From: S144-45 sp015494035
Lineage (GTDB): Bacteria > Pseudomonadota > Gammaproteobacteria > Xanthomonadales > Marinicellaceae
Direction of reading: 5' to 3'
DNA: 64,000 nucleotides
Assembly: GCA_027057345.1 (NCBI GenBank)
Contig: JALUIX010000052.1
Location: forward strand, 16,258 to 80,257
Shown here piece after piece: positions 17,881 through 25,981 of the stretch. Numbering within the stretch: the first letter of the stretch is position 1; each line of letters starts with the position of its first letter. A program made the translations under genes and the position numbers. The notes beneath the pieces were generated by a model that ran no database searches, was not told the DNA's origin, and saw nothing but the letters and a program-made list of their open reading frames with translations.

Positions 17881-18251
17881 GTGCCCACTGGCTGGCGTAA
17901 AAATTCAAAGGGCCGTATTATCTCACAAATCCCTGGCGGCCAACAGGGCAAGCCCCACTCCTGTTCCGGCGTCCACGGACAAGACTGATGCGCTCTCTTT
18001 ATCCACTCTCTGGACAAACTGGACAGCAGATGGGGGGCAGTGCGCCATGGGACAACCCGGCTGCATTAAAATTCCGTTAACTTGCCAAACACTGCTTTAC
18101 AGACAGACGACACGGGCTTCGGGTGAATGAAATCCTCAGTGATATAGCCTCATAGTGCCCATGGCCACTTTTCCCCAAGGTTCACCCGAGTTTCCCAGAC
18201 ACGAATCGGGCATAACACAGTGCGCTTTGCACCACCGACAACAGCGCACAA
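17881..18251. other. Intergenic stretch with no supported gene
   Basis: About 370 bases between repeat copy c and the terminator of the next gene. A short open frame on the plus strand starts inside the repeat and has no ribosome site or family features. No tRNA or known RNA pattern was recognised. Confidence 0.5.
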
Positions 18252-18275
18252 AAAACCCGGCTTGCGCCGGGTTTG
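18252..18275 (-). terminator. Terminator after the duplicated-domain protein gene
   Basis: Stem ACCCGGC / GCCGGGT with loop TTGC. On the minus strand it runs into a T-run (the A-run seen on the plus strand). It lies about 70 bases after the stop of the minus-strand gene to its right. Confidence 0.85.
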
Positions 18276-18345
18276 AGGGGCGATAATGCTGGCCCGTTAG
18301 TCCACAGATACTTCACGGTTTTCCAGCCATGCACAACGCCTGAAA

Positions 18346-19419
18346 TCAGGCAATGGACATGGCCTGTGGTGGCCGTTCTTCCTGCAGGCTGATCTGCTCG
18401 GCATCTTCCGGCAGCGGCACAATCTTCTCACGCGTGATCCAGGTTTCCGGCAGTCGGATGACTTTGCCGTGACGGTGGATCACCCGTTCAGCCACCAGGG
18501 CCTTGTAAGTGATCTTCACACCCCACACCTTACGGCCAAACCGGTTTTCATACTCGCCCGGGCCTTCCAGCTGGATGTCTCTGGCCGAACCGGGGAAATA
18601 AATCCGCTTGGCATACCAGCGCTTGCGGGAAGGTTTGTAATAAACCAGCCACAGCACTTTGCCTTCTTTGTATTTGACTTCGGTGGGAATGTACTGACTG
18701 GCTTTCTTTTCCTCTTCTTCCAGACGCTTGAGGTAGGCTTCGATGGTTTCATCTTCACCCATGTCTTCACCGCCCCAGCATTCAAAGGCGATTTGCCAGC
18801 CATTGACCTCAGCCACCAGATTGGCCAATTTAACGGTGCGCTCTTCTTCGGCATGCACCAGATCCACCACTTTTTGGTAGGCATCACCAAAGCGGCAGGA
18901 AAAATCAGGCATATGCACCAACACATGCGTCATGTCAGAAGCCCGTTTCAGTTTCAACAGCTCTTCGGGGTCATCAACCACGACCATGGCCTTGCGAATG
19001 TCGCAGTAGAGATGACGAATCTGATCCAGCGCTTCCACATCGGCTTTCAGGTTGATGGTGCCTTCGGTGACTTCCCGCAGGACTTCTTCGGGCAGTTCTT
19101 TCAGGGCTTCTTCCACGTTGATGCGGTCTTTGCCCCATGGAGAATAGGACTTGTCCCAGCCACGGCTCTTGGCCACGTAATTGGCCAGTTGCACCGTCAC
19201 ACGGTTTTCTTCGCAAGCCACCTCCCGCATTTTTTCCAGTTGATGACCAAAATGTTTCTTCCAGAAGGGAGAATATGTCAGCGTGCACAGGTAATCACTG
19301 CGTTTTTTCAGATCGGTCAGCTGATCGGGGCTTTCCACCGCCAGCATCTCATCGCGGATCAGGCAATTGATGCGGCGAATGTCCTGAATGTCATTCACTT
19401 TTCCATACACTTGTGCCAT
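18346..19419 (-). CDS. Unrecognised protein with two tandem copies of an 85-residue helical domain
   Basis: 357 residues, family not recognised. Residues about 10-100 and 130-220 are two diverged copies of one unit. Compare IRRINCLIRDEMLAVESPDQ with IRHLYCDIRKAMVVVDDPEE, then LANYVAKSRGWDKSYSPWGKD with LANLVAEVNGWQIAFECWGGED. The C-terminal third is different: a Glu/Lys-rich helix (YLKRLEEEEKKA), then a basic beta-rich part (LVYYKPSRKRWYAKRIYFPG). No signal peptide or membrane helix. The start at 19419 is preceded by GGAGG nine bases upstream; an ATG five codons earlier overlaps that ribosome site. Single-gene transcript with its own terminator. The opposite strand is also open but has antisense-like composition. 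Confidence 0.75.
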   Translation of the reverse strand: MAQVYGKVNDIQDIRRINCLIRDEMLAVESPDQLTDLKKRSDYLCTLTYSPFWKKHFGHQLEKMREVACEENRVTVQLANYVAKSRGWDKSYSPWGKDRINVEEALKELPEEVLREVTEGTINLKADVEALDQIRHLYCDIRKAMVVVDDPEELLKLKRASDMTHVLVHMPDFSCRFGDAYQKVVDLVHAEEERTVKLANLVAEVNGWQIAFECWGGEDMGEDETIEAYLKRLEEEEKKASQYIPTEVKYKEGKVLWLVYYKPSRKRWYAKRIYFPGSARDIQLEGPGEYENRFGRKVWGVKITYKALVAERVIHRHGKVIRLPETWITREKIVPLPEDAEQISLQEERPPQAMSIA

Positions 19420-19553
19420 CTTGATTTCCTCCATAGGTCATTAGGTTCAATGAACTTATGGGGCTGCAGAGACACCATCTCAAGTCCTGTCTGGCATTTT
19501 CCCAGGTCAATCAAGCACTTGCGGCATCACTTATTGATTCTGGTCAAGTTATC

Positions 19554-19717
19554 AGGGAAGCTCTGATTGAATCTGGCGCGAACAGATTGTCGTGAAAAAT
19601 TGTTCAGATCAAGGCGCAAATCGCACGCAATAGCTAGCTATTGTGAAGGTTTGCAACGCAGAAATGGGCAATTTTACGCCACAAGATGCCGTGTCACGAT
19701 TCGATCAGAGCTTCCTA
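19554..19717. repeat. Inverted-end repeat element, copy d (subfamily A, reversed)
   Basis: Subfamily A interior in the opposite orientation to copies b, c and i (aaggcgcaaatcgcacgcaa, tagctagctattgtgaagg, acgccacaagatgccgtg). Its right end runs directly into copy e, sharing the TAA. Confidence 0.9.
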
Positions 19718-19881
19718 AGGAAGCTCTGATCGAATCTGGACGAAGCGGGTTATGCCTGAAATATTCGAGAACAAGGCGAAGTTTGCAGCCAATAGCAGGG
19801 CTATTGGCCAGGGCTTCAACACAGTTATCGGACATTTCAGGCGTGAGAAGCGAGTTCACGATTCGATCAGAACTTCCTTAG
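19716..19881. repeat. Inverted-end repeat element, copy e (subfamily B)
   Basis: Starts TAAGGAAGCTCTGATCGAAT and has the subfamily B interior (ggacgaagcgggttatgcc, aacaaggcgaagtttgcag, ccaatagcagggctattgg, cagttatcggacatttcag). It lies in tandem with copy d. Confidence 0.9.
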
Positions 19882-19922
19882 CCTGCCCGCTTGGCTTCTG
19901 CCAGCAATGGTAAGATACGCCC

Positions 19923-20366
19923 ATGCCATCCCATTCAAACCAAGCCGGCCAGCCAACAGACAACAGCCAATTCAATCGCGATGAAGGCTCGACAGATCAC
20001 TGGATCAGTGGCAGTTGTCATTGCCAGGCGGTGAAGTTTCGTTGCCGGGTGCCACAACAGCCTGAGCTGATTAACTGCAATTGCAGTATGTGTGCCCCGC
20101 TGGCTTACCTGCACTGGCTAGTGCCCGAAAAGGATTTTGAACTGATCTGTGGGCACTACAACCTGAGCGAGTACCGGTTCCACACCGGCCAGGCCCGTCA
20201 CTGGTTTTGCAGTACCTGTGGCATCAAGTCGTTTTATCGACCACGTTCACACCCGGATCATTTCAGTATCAATGCGCGCTGCCTGGACAAACCGGATTGG
20301 CAACAGTGGCCACGAACCTGTTTCGATGGCGAAAACTGGGAAGACAACATCCAGCACCTGAAATGA
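19923..20366 (+). CDS. GFA (glutathione-dependent formaldehyde-activating) fold zinc protein
   Basis: 147-residue member of the GFA/CENP-V superfamily. The zinc ligands are in CHCQAVKFRC, the CNCSMC motif and FCSTCGIKSFYRPRSHPDHFS, in the family order. The founding member was described as spontaneously binding glutathione and formaldehyde, but most homologues are uncharacterised, so a formaldehyde role is not claimed. Its stop overlaps the next gene's start by four bases (ATGA), suggesting coupled translation. Confidence 0.88.
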   Translation: MPSHSNQAGQPTDNSQFNRDEGSTDHWISGSCHCQAVKFRCRVPQQPELINCNCSMCAPLAYLHWLVPEKDFELICGHYNLSEYRFHTGQARHWFCSTCGIKSFYRPRSHPDHFSINARCLDKPDWQQWPRTCFDGENWEDNIQHLK

Positions 20367-21205
20367 ACCGCAAAAAAATAAACCGGCCAGCCTCACACAG
20401 CCCTTGGACGGCACCTGCAACCCGGGTGAGCGAACGCCTGCAACTGGTGCCAGCAGGTTCGGTGTCTGACCCGGTCTGGCTCGTGCAGGAAAAAATGAGT
20501 GGTTGCCTGCTGGCGACCGTGAGCCGGCAGAGTCACCGGTCACCTGCTGGATTTGTCTGCGTCCAGCGGCATGATCCGTGGGCACACAGTGACGCCCTGG
20601 CCGAAGCCATTGAGTTGCTTGACGCCACCCCCCCGATGCAGCATCAGACTCAGAAACAAATCCCCGAGGCCACCTTAAGTCAGAAAAAAGCGTGCCATCT
20701 GTGGGCTGACCTGGGCATTGGTCCGGCCACGGTCAAGGCGCCACTGGTGCCGGAAAGCTGCCGTTTGCAACATGGCGGCAGCGACTGTTTTGGCCGCCCC
20801 TTTTTCCTGCATCCTCTTGCCCTGGCAGCCTGGAACCGCATGCAACAAGCCGCTGCTGCCGATGGTATCTCCTTGTCGGTGGTCTCTGCCTTTCGATCAT
20901 TCGCCTACCAGGCCGGGCTTATCCAGCGCAAACGCTGTGCTGGTCTGCAGTTGTCCGATATTCTGCGCGTGAATGCGGTCCCCGGCACCAGCGAGCACCA
21001 CAGCGGCATGGCCCTTGACCTGCATTGTCCGGATGAACCCGGCGCCCCGGCGCCGCTGGACGAAACCTTTGAGCACACCCGGGCCTTTGCCTGGCTCAGC
21101 ACCCATGGCAGCGAGCATGGCTTTTCCCTGTCCTACCCCCGCGATAATCCACACGGCATGATTTATGAACCATGGCACTGGTGCTACAAGGGAAGCGCTG
21201 ATTGA
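20363..21205 (+). CDS. M15-family D-Ala-D-Ala carboxypeptidase-like protein (VanY/LdcB type)
   Basis: 280 residues. The C-terminal half is a zinc peptidase of the M15B family: SAFRSFAYQAGLIQRKR, then GTSEHHSGMALDLHC (zinc His and Asp), then GMIYEPWHWCY (catalytic Glu and third zinc His). The N-terminal 110 residues are not recognised. No signal peptide is seen, which is odd for a cell-wall enzyme. The start at 20363 gives the ATGA overlap with the GFA gene; the open frame extends further upstream but inside that gene. The last codons and TGA stop come from the end of repeat copy f, so the C-terminus may have been altered by insertion. Confidence 0.85.
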   Translation: MNRKKINRPASHSPWTAPATRVSERLQLVPAGSVSDPVWLVQEKMSGCLLATVSRQSHRSPAGFVCVQRHDPWAHSDALAEAIELLDATPPMQHQTQKQIPEATLSQKKACHLWADLGIGPATVKAPLVPESCRLQHGGSDCFGRPFFLHPLALAAWNRMQQAAAADGISLSVVSAFRSFAYQAGLIQRKRCAGLQLSDILRVNAVPGTSEHHSGMALDLHCPDEPGAPAPLDETFEHTRAFAWLSTHGSEHGFSLSYPRDNPHGMIYEPWHWCYKGSAD

Positions 21206-21349
21206 ATCTGGACGAAGCAGATTATGCCGGAAATGGTCGAGAACAAGGCGAAGTTCGCAGCCAATAGCGGGCTATTGGGCAGGACTTCAACGCAGTTATC
21301 GGACATTTCAGGTGTGAGAAGCGAGTTCACGATTCGATCAGAGTTTCCC
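21189..21349. repeat. Inverted-end repeat element, copy f (subfamily B)
   Basis: Begins AGGGAAGCGCTGATTGAATC and ends gattcgatcagagtttccc. The interior is subfamily B (ggacgaagcagattatgcc, caaggcgaagttcgcagcc, aatagcgggctattgg). It supplies the stop codon of the M15 peptidase gene. Confidence 0.9.
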
Positions 21350-21419
21350 ACAGTGAATCTTCAGTCCGACGTGTGAAACAGAAAACCCAAGGATTCACAC
21401 CCTGTTTTCTGCCATAATC

Positions 21420-21695
21420 GTGGCCATGTCGCCTGCCCCCAAGAAAAAACTCACCACCTTGTTTACCGCCAACGGCTGTCCGCACTGCCATCAGGCACGG
21501 CAGTTGCTGCAACAGGCGAAAGTCCCTTTTGTGGAGCTGAACATCAGCCATTCGACCAAAGCGGCCAAACAGCTCCAACGGCTGGGCGCCAAAGGAGTGC
21601 CTGTGCTCAAACACGGCCAGACGCTGCTTTTCGGCTTTCAACCCCGCCAATGGCGTCAGGCTCTCGGCTTGGCCGCCAAAAAAAACAGAAAATAA
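21420..21695 (+). CDS. Glutaredoxin-like thiol protein
   Basis: About 90 residues with a thioredoxin-fold layout: LTTLFTANGCPHCHQARQLL with redox motif CPHC, then VPFVELNIS, a cis-proline motif (GVPVLKHG) and a short C-terminal tail rich in lysine. It resembles NrdH/GrxC-type small glutaredoxins. The start may be the first ATG or the one two codons later (21426). It stands alone between a repeat and a receptor gene. Confidence 0.8.
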   Translation: MAMSPAPKKKLTTLFTANGCPHCHQARQLLQQAKVPFVELNISHSTKAAKQLQRLGAKGVPVLKHGQTLLFGFQPRQWRQALGLAAKKNRK

Positions 21696-21718
21696 ACCGC
21701 TTTTGCCTGATTTTTTGC

Positions 21719-21746
21719 TTGACAGCCGCGTAGGTCACGCTAATCT
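21719..21746 (+). promoter_or_regulatory. Sigma-70-type promoter upstream of the first TonB-dependent receptor
   Basis: A -35 box TTGACA at 21719-21724 and a -10 box TAATCT at 21741-21746, with a 16-base spacer. It lies 50 bases upstream of the ATG at 21797. Consensus match only; no operator recognised. Confidence 0.6.
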
Positions 21747-21796
21747 TAGCAATTACTAATATAACTACTGCCATCAAACCTGGCCGGGAGAACTCA

Positions 21797-24156
21797 ATGA
21801 AAAAACGAAAACACCATCCACCCCTTCGACGACAAGCAGCGCTTTTAATAAGCCGCTTACTTTGGCGATACTGACTGCCCTTGGACTGGCTTCCCCCATG
21901 CTCCAAGCCCAGGACAACACCGACGGCAAGGACGCAAAAGAAACCAAGGAAGAGAAACAGGATCTGGGCACGGTCATGGTCACGGCCAGTCGCCGCAGCA
22001 CCACCGTGCAGGACATCCCCTATAATATTTCCGCCCTGCCCGGCGATGAGCTGGAAACCCTGGGTATCCAGGATCTCACCGACGTAGTCCGTCTGGTGCC
22101 CGGTTTGCACATGGTGGACACTGGCCCACGCTCGGCCAGCCAATTGAATATTCGCGGCCTCACTGTCAATGCCCTCAACAGCAATGACGGCGGCTCCACC
22201 GGCGGCACCGTGGCCATCTACCTGGATGAAACACCGGTGGACGTGGACCTAAAAATCTTTGACCTGGAACGGATTGAAGTGCTACGGGGGCCGCAAGGCA
22301 CACTGTACGGGGCCGGCTCTCTGGGCGGCACCATTCGCTACATTACCAACAAGCCCCGCCTGGGTGAGTTTTCCACCTCTATTGACACACGTTTTTACGA
22401 AATCAAGGAAAGCTCCGGACTCAGCAACCAGACCACACTGGTGAGCAACCTGCCAGTGGCTGAAAAACTGGCTGTCCGTTTTGCCGGTCAGTACCTGGAC
22501 GAAAAAGGCTTTGTGGATTACCCGCTGGCCCTCAATGAGCAGAACCTGACCCAGTTTTCGCCCAAACAGGACGTCAATAACGAGCTGGCCAAAACATTCC
22601 GCATTTCTGCCCTGTTTGATATCAGCGACACCGTTCAACTGTATGCCTTTCACCATGTGCAGGATCAGTTAGTGGGCGGTCGCCAGGGCGTGAATCCCGG
22701 CTTTCAACCGCCTCCAGGCACCGTCAGCCATTTTTACACGCCGGGCAATTTTGTCACCGGCCCTTATGACTCGGCCCTGCGTTATGTGGAACCCAATGAC
22801 CGCAATACCAAGGTGTCCAGCGCCCAGCTGGATGTGGACCTCAACTTTGCCGACCTGCGTTTTGTCACCAGCCGCGCCAGCTATACCGAACACGGCCAGC
22901 GCGACCAAACCGACCTGCTGTATGACTTTGAATTCGGCTACGAGGATTACCCCCAGTTCCGCGCCTTTACGCGCGAAGACGTGGACTTTTCCAGCACCAC
23001 CCACGAACTGCGCCTGGTCAGCAAGGGCACGGAAAAGCTGAACTGGATCACTGGCCTTTACTACAATCGCATTGAGTCTGACAGCAGCTCCAAGGAATTC
23101 ACGCCGGGCTTTGATGATTTTGCCGGCATTGACCCGGTTCCCGATGACCTGGAGTATTACCAGATCGACAACATCAAGGACACGGAAAAGGCCGTGTACG
23201 GCGAACTGGGCTGGAACTGGACCGATGACTTCCAGACCACTGTCGGCTTCCGCTATTTTGAGCAGGAACAGCAAAACCGCACCCGCATCGCTTTCCCGCT
23301 CTATGACGCGCTGGTTTTCAACGACTATAACGTGAACTTTGGAGAGTCCAACGGTAAAACCAAGGTTGACGACACCTTTTTCAAATTCAACGCCAGCTAT
23401 TACGTCAACCCGGACGTGATGGTGTACTTCACCCGCTCCGAAGGCTTCCGTAAAGGTGGCGCCAATGCCGTGCCCGCCGGTGGCCAGGTGGTCATTCAGC
23501 CCGATGAGCTGTTCTACGGTCCGGATACCACCGTCAACTACGAGATCGGCACCCACTCCACGTTTATGGATGGCGCCGTGACACTTAACGCGGCCGTTTA
23601 CCACATCAACTGGGACAATATTCAGGTGCAAGGCATCACCACCGAAGGCGCCATTCCCATTATCAAAAACGCCGATGAAGCCAAGGTGGACGGTTTCGAG
23701 CTGGAAAGCAGCTGGTTGCCTTTTGAGGATTTTAAGGCCAGCGGTTCTTTGGCCTGGCAGAATTCACGCCTGAGCAAGGACTCACCGGCCCTCAACGGAC
23801 AGGATGGCGATCAGGTGCCTGGCGTGCCCAAACTGCAGGCCACGGTGATGTTCGACTACACCCAGCATTTTGATAAATTTGACATCAACTACAACTGGCT
23901 TACCAGCTGGACCGATCCGGTGCTGACCAAAGTGGAAAGCGACCCGGACGCCCGCTGGCTGAAAGGCTACGCCCTCACCGACATCAGCATCGTGCTGGAT
24001 GCCGGCAACTGGCAGACCCTGCTGTTTGTGGACAATGTCTTTGACAAATACGCGGTGACTGGCGTGCGTGACCCGCGCGGCCCCAATGGTCAGGGCGGCT
24101 TGAACTTTATCGTCAAGCCGCGCACCATGGGCGTGGGCTTCCGCTACGAATTCTAG
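21797..24156 (+). CDS. TonB-dependent outer-membrane receptor with a frameshift near the start
   Basis: Energy-coupled outer-membrane transporter. The long frame opens at 21862 (TTG). It contains a signal-like segment (LAILTALGLASPMLQAQ), a TonB-box-like stretch (LGTVMVTASRR), the plug (VQDIPYNISALPGDEL, RIEVLRGPQGTLYGAGSLGG) and a barrel ending in aromatic F (GVGFRYEF). The only ATG with a ribosome site (GGGAG, then ATG at 21797) is in another frame and stops after about 25 codons. Adding one A to the run of six at 21800-21805 would join it to the long frame, giving a normal signal peptide (MKKTKTPSTPST...) and about 786 residues. It is either a sequence error or a slippage-prone start. The substrate is probably an iron complex or similar; undetermined. 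Confidence 0.88.
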
Positions 24157-24179
24157 CCCCGTATTCGCCCAATAGATTC

Positions 24180-24206
24180 AAGCGGGCTTTCGGGCCCGCT
24201 TTTTTG
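24180..24206 (+). terminator. Terminator after the TonB-dependent receptor
   Basis: Stem AGCGGGC / GCCCGCT with a short loop, followed by TTTTTT. It begins 24 bases after the receptor stop. Confidence 0.92.
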
Positions 24207-24221
24207 TGCCACAATATCGCC

Positions 24222-24986
24222 ATGAATACACGCAAGCAACAGCCAAAAAAACCTCTTGACCCACTACAAAAGCGAGACCCGTGGCACTGGTACCGAGTGG
24301 CCCAGGGCCTGACCATGAGAAACCAGCTGCGCGCCGCCGCCGACGCGGTCAACAAAGCCCTGGCGCTCAGCCCGTCCACGGGTGATTTTCATGCGCTGAT
24401 GGCCCGCCTCATGATACAGACCGGACAGCGCATTGAAGCCATGCGTGCGGTGCAAAACGGCCTGCGCCACGGCTGCCAGCACAGTCATGGCTGGCAGGAC
24501 CTGGCGGTGTGTGCCAACCTGCTGCACCGGCACCACGATGCCGCAAAGGCTTTCACCCATGCCTTGAGAAAAACCCCCAATGACGTGACGTTGTTATGCA
24601 ACGCCGCCAGCAACGCCCGCCACCTGGGTCGGCTGGAACAGGCACGTCAGTGGCTGCAAAAGGCCGTCAAATTGCAGCCGGACAATGCCCGCGCGTGGTG
24701 GATGCTGGCTCCACTGAGCCCAGACAAGGCAGCGCTGGTGAAGCCGCTGGAAACTCTGTGGCAGCGCGTGCCGGATGCCGCCTCCCGGGTTTACCTCGGA
24801 TTTGCCCTTAGCCATGTCCACGAGGCTATGCAGGACACAGCCAAGGCCTGGCACTGGGCAGAAACCGCCAACCGCCTCCAGCGCCGGCAACAAAAACATG
24901 ATCAGGCGCAGTGGCTGGCGCGTCGGCAGGCCCACTGGTCGGCGCAAAAGTCACTCTGGCAAAACCCACAGCGCCACAAGCGGTGA
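24222..24986 (+). CDS. TPR-repeat N-terminal half of a split TPR-sulfotransferase
   Basis: 254 residues of tetratricopeptide repeats (for example AAADAVNKALALSPSTGDFHAL, DAAKAFTHALRKTPNDVTLL, EQARQWLQKAVKLQPDNARAW). It ends at a TGA just where a sulfotransferase domain begins in another frame. TPR domains fused ahead of a sulfotransferase are a common bacterial architecture, so this is best read as the front half of one frameshifted gene. Extra ATG codons lie upstream in frame inside the terminator; the start chosen is MNTRKQQ. Confidence 0.75.
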   Translation: MNTRKQQPKKPLDPLQKRDPWHWYRVAQGLTMRNQLRAAADAVNKALALSPSTGDFHALMARLMIQTGQRIEAMRAVQNGLRHGCQHSHGWQDLAVCANLLHRHHDAAKAFTHALRKTPNDVTLLCNAASNARHLGRLEQARQWLQKAVKLQPDNARAWWMLAPLSPDKAALVKPLETLWQRVPDAASRVYLGFALSHVHEAMQDTAKAWHWAETANRLQRRQQKHDQAQWLARRQAHWSAQKSLWQNPQRHKR

Positions 24987-25713
24987 AACACATGATAACG
25001 CCCCCAGGCCACTTTTTATTCTCGGCCTGCCACGGGCCGGCAGCAGTTTGCTGGAATCACTTCTGGCCGGGCACAGCCGCATTCATTCCCTGGGCGAATT
25101 GCCGGAATTTCCTCTGGCGCTGGGCCGTTACCTGCGCTCCCAAGCCACTGCCGCCGGCCTGTCGCGCCTGGGAGAGGACTACCTGACCCAGGTCCAGGCC
25201 ATTCACGATCCGCAAACACCCTGGTTTATCGACAAGCTACCGGATAACTCGCAACACCTGGGTTACCTGCTCCAGGCATTGCCACAGGCACAAGTCCTGT
25301 GGATAGACAAACACCCCATGGATGCGGCCTGGGGTTTGTACAAACACCTGTTTGGGCCAGGCCACAAGGGCTGGTGCTATCACTTGCCGTGGCTGGGTGA
25401 GGCCATAGCCACACACCACCAGCAGTGCGAGTACTGGTATCAGCAGGCACCTGGGCAGGTAATGCGGATCGAGTACGAAACGCTGGTTCGTCAACCCGAA
25501 CAGACCCTGGAGCAGATCCAGCAGTTTTTGCAACTGGGGACAGAAACTGAAAACCTGCTGGCCCAGCAAGGGCAAGCCATTACGGCCACGGCCAGCGCCA
25601 GCCAGGTGCGAGAAAAAATCAGCACCCGGGCCATCGGCCGCTGGAAAAATTACGCTGCCGAACTGGAGCCTGCGCGTCTTGCCATGCACGCGCATGGGCT
25701 GGATTTATGCTAA
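24898..25713 (+). CDS. Sulfotransferase C-terminal half of a split TPR-sulfotransferase
   Basis: The PAPS-binding loop is in PLFILGLPRAGSSLLESLL, followed by LGELPEFP, IDKLPDNSQHLGYL and VLWIDKHPMDAAWGLYKHLF, the sulfotransferase_3-like pattern, and a C-terminal SASQVREKISTRAIGRWKNY. The domain starts near base 24995 with no start codon of its own there; the nearest in-frame ATG (24898) lies inside the TPR gene. Removing one base (or adding two) around 24960-24985 would fuse it with the TPR half. The stop TAA is the first three bases of repeat copy g. Confidence 0.75.
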   Translation: MIRRSGWRVGRPTGRRKSHSGKTHSATSGETHDNAPRPLFILGLPRAGSSLLESLLAGHSRIHSLGELPEFPLALGRYLRSQATAAGLSRLGEDYLTQVQAIHDPQTPWFIDKLPDNSQHLGYLLQALPQAQVLWIDKHPMDAAWGLYKHLFGPGHKGWCYHLPWLGEAIATHHQQCEYWYQQAPGQVMRIEYETLVRQPEQTLEQIQQFLQLGTETENLLAQQGQAITATASASQVREKISTRAIGRWKNYAAELEPARLAMHAHGLDLC

Positions 25714-25904
25714 GGAAGCTCTGATTGAATCGTGACACGGCATCTTGCGGCGCGAACTCGGTTCGCATGCCTGAAATGTCCGATAACGACGTTGAAGCCC
25801 TGACCAATAACCCTGCAATTGGCTGCGAATGGCTGCGAACTTCGCCTTGTTCTCGCACATTTCTGGCATAATCTGCTTCGTCCAGATTCAATCAGCGTTT
25901 CCTG
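25711..25904. repeat. Inverted-end repeat element, copy g (hybrid of subfamilies A and B)
   Basis: Left end TAAGGAAGCTCTGATTGAAT followed by the subfamily A stretch cgtgacacggcatcttgcgg. It then switches to subfamily B sequence (atgcctgaaatgtccgataa, cgaacttcgccttgttctcg, ctgcttcgtccagattcaat). At about 194 bases it is the longest copy, with extra bases around the centre. Confidence 0.85.
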
Positions 25905-25981
25905 GACTACGCCACCGTTTTTCCAGCACTTTTTGATGATTATTAACCCGGCACAGAGCCACCACACAAACACGGAACACC

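Noticed and set aside
18469..19566. Long plus-strand open frame opposite the duplicated-domain gene
   Set aside because: Phe/His/Gln-rich text typical of antisense reading; the minus-strand frame has an internal domain repeat, a ribosome site and a terminator.
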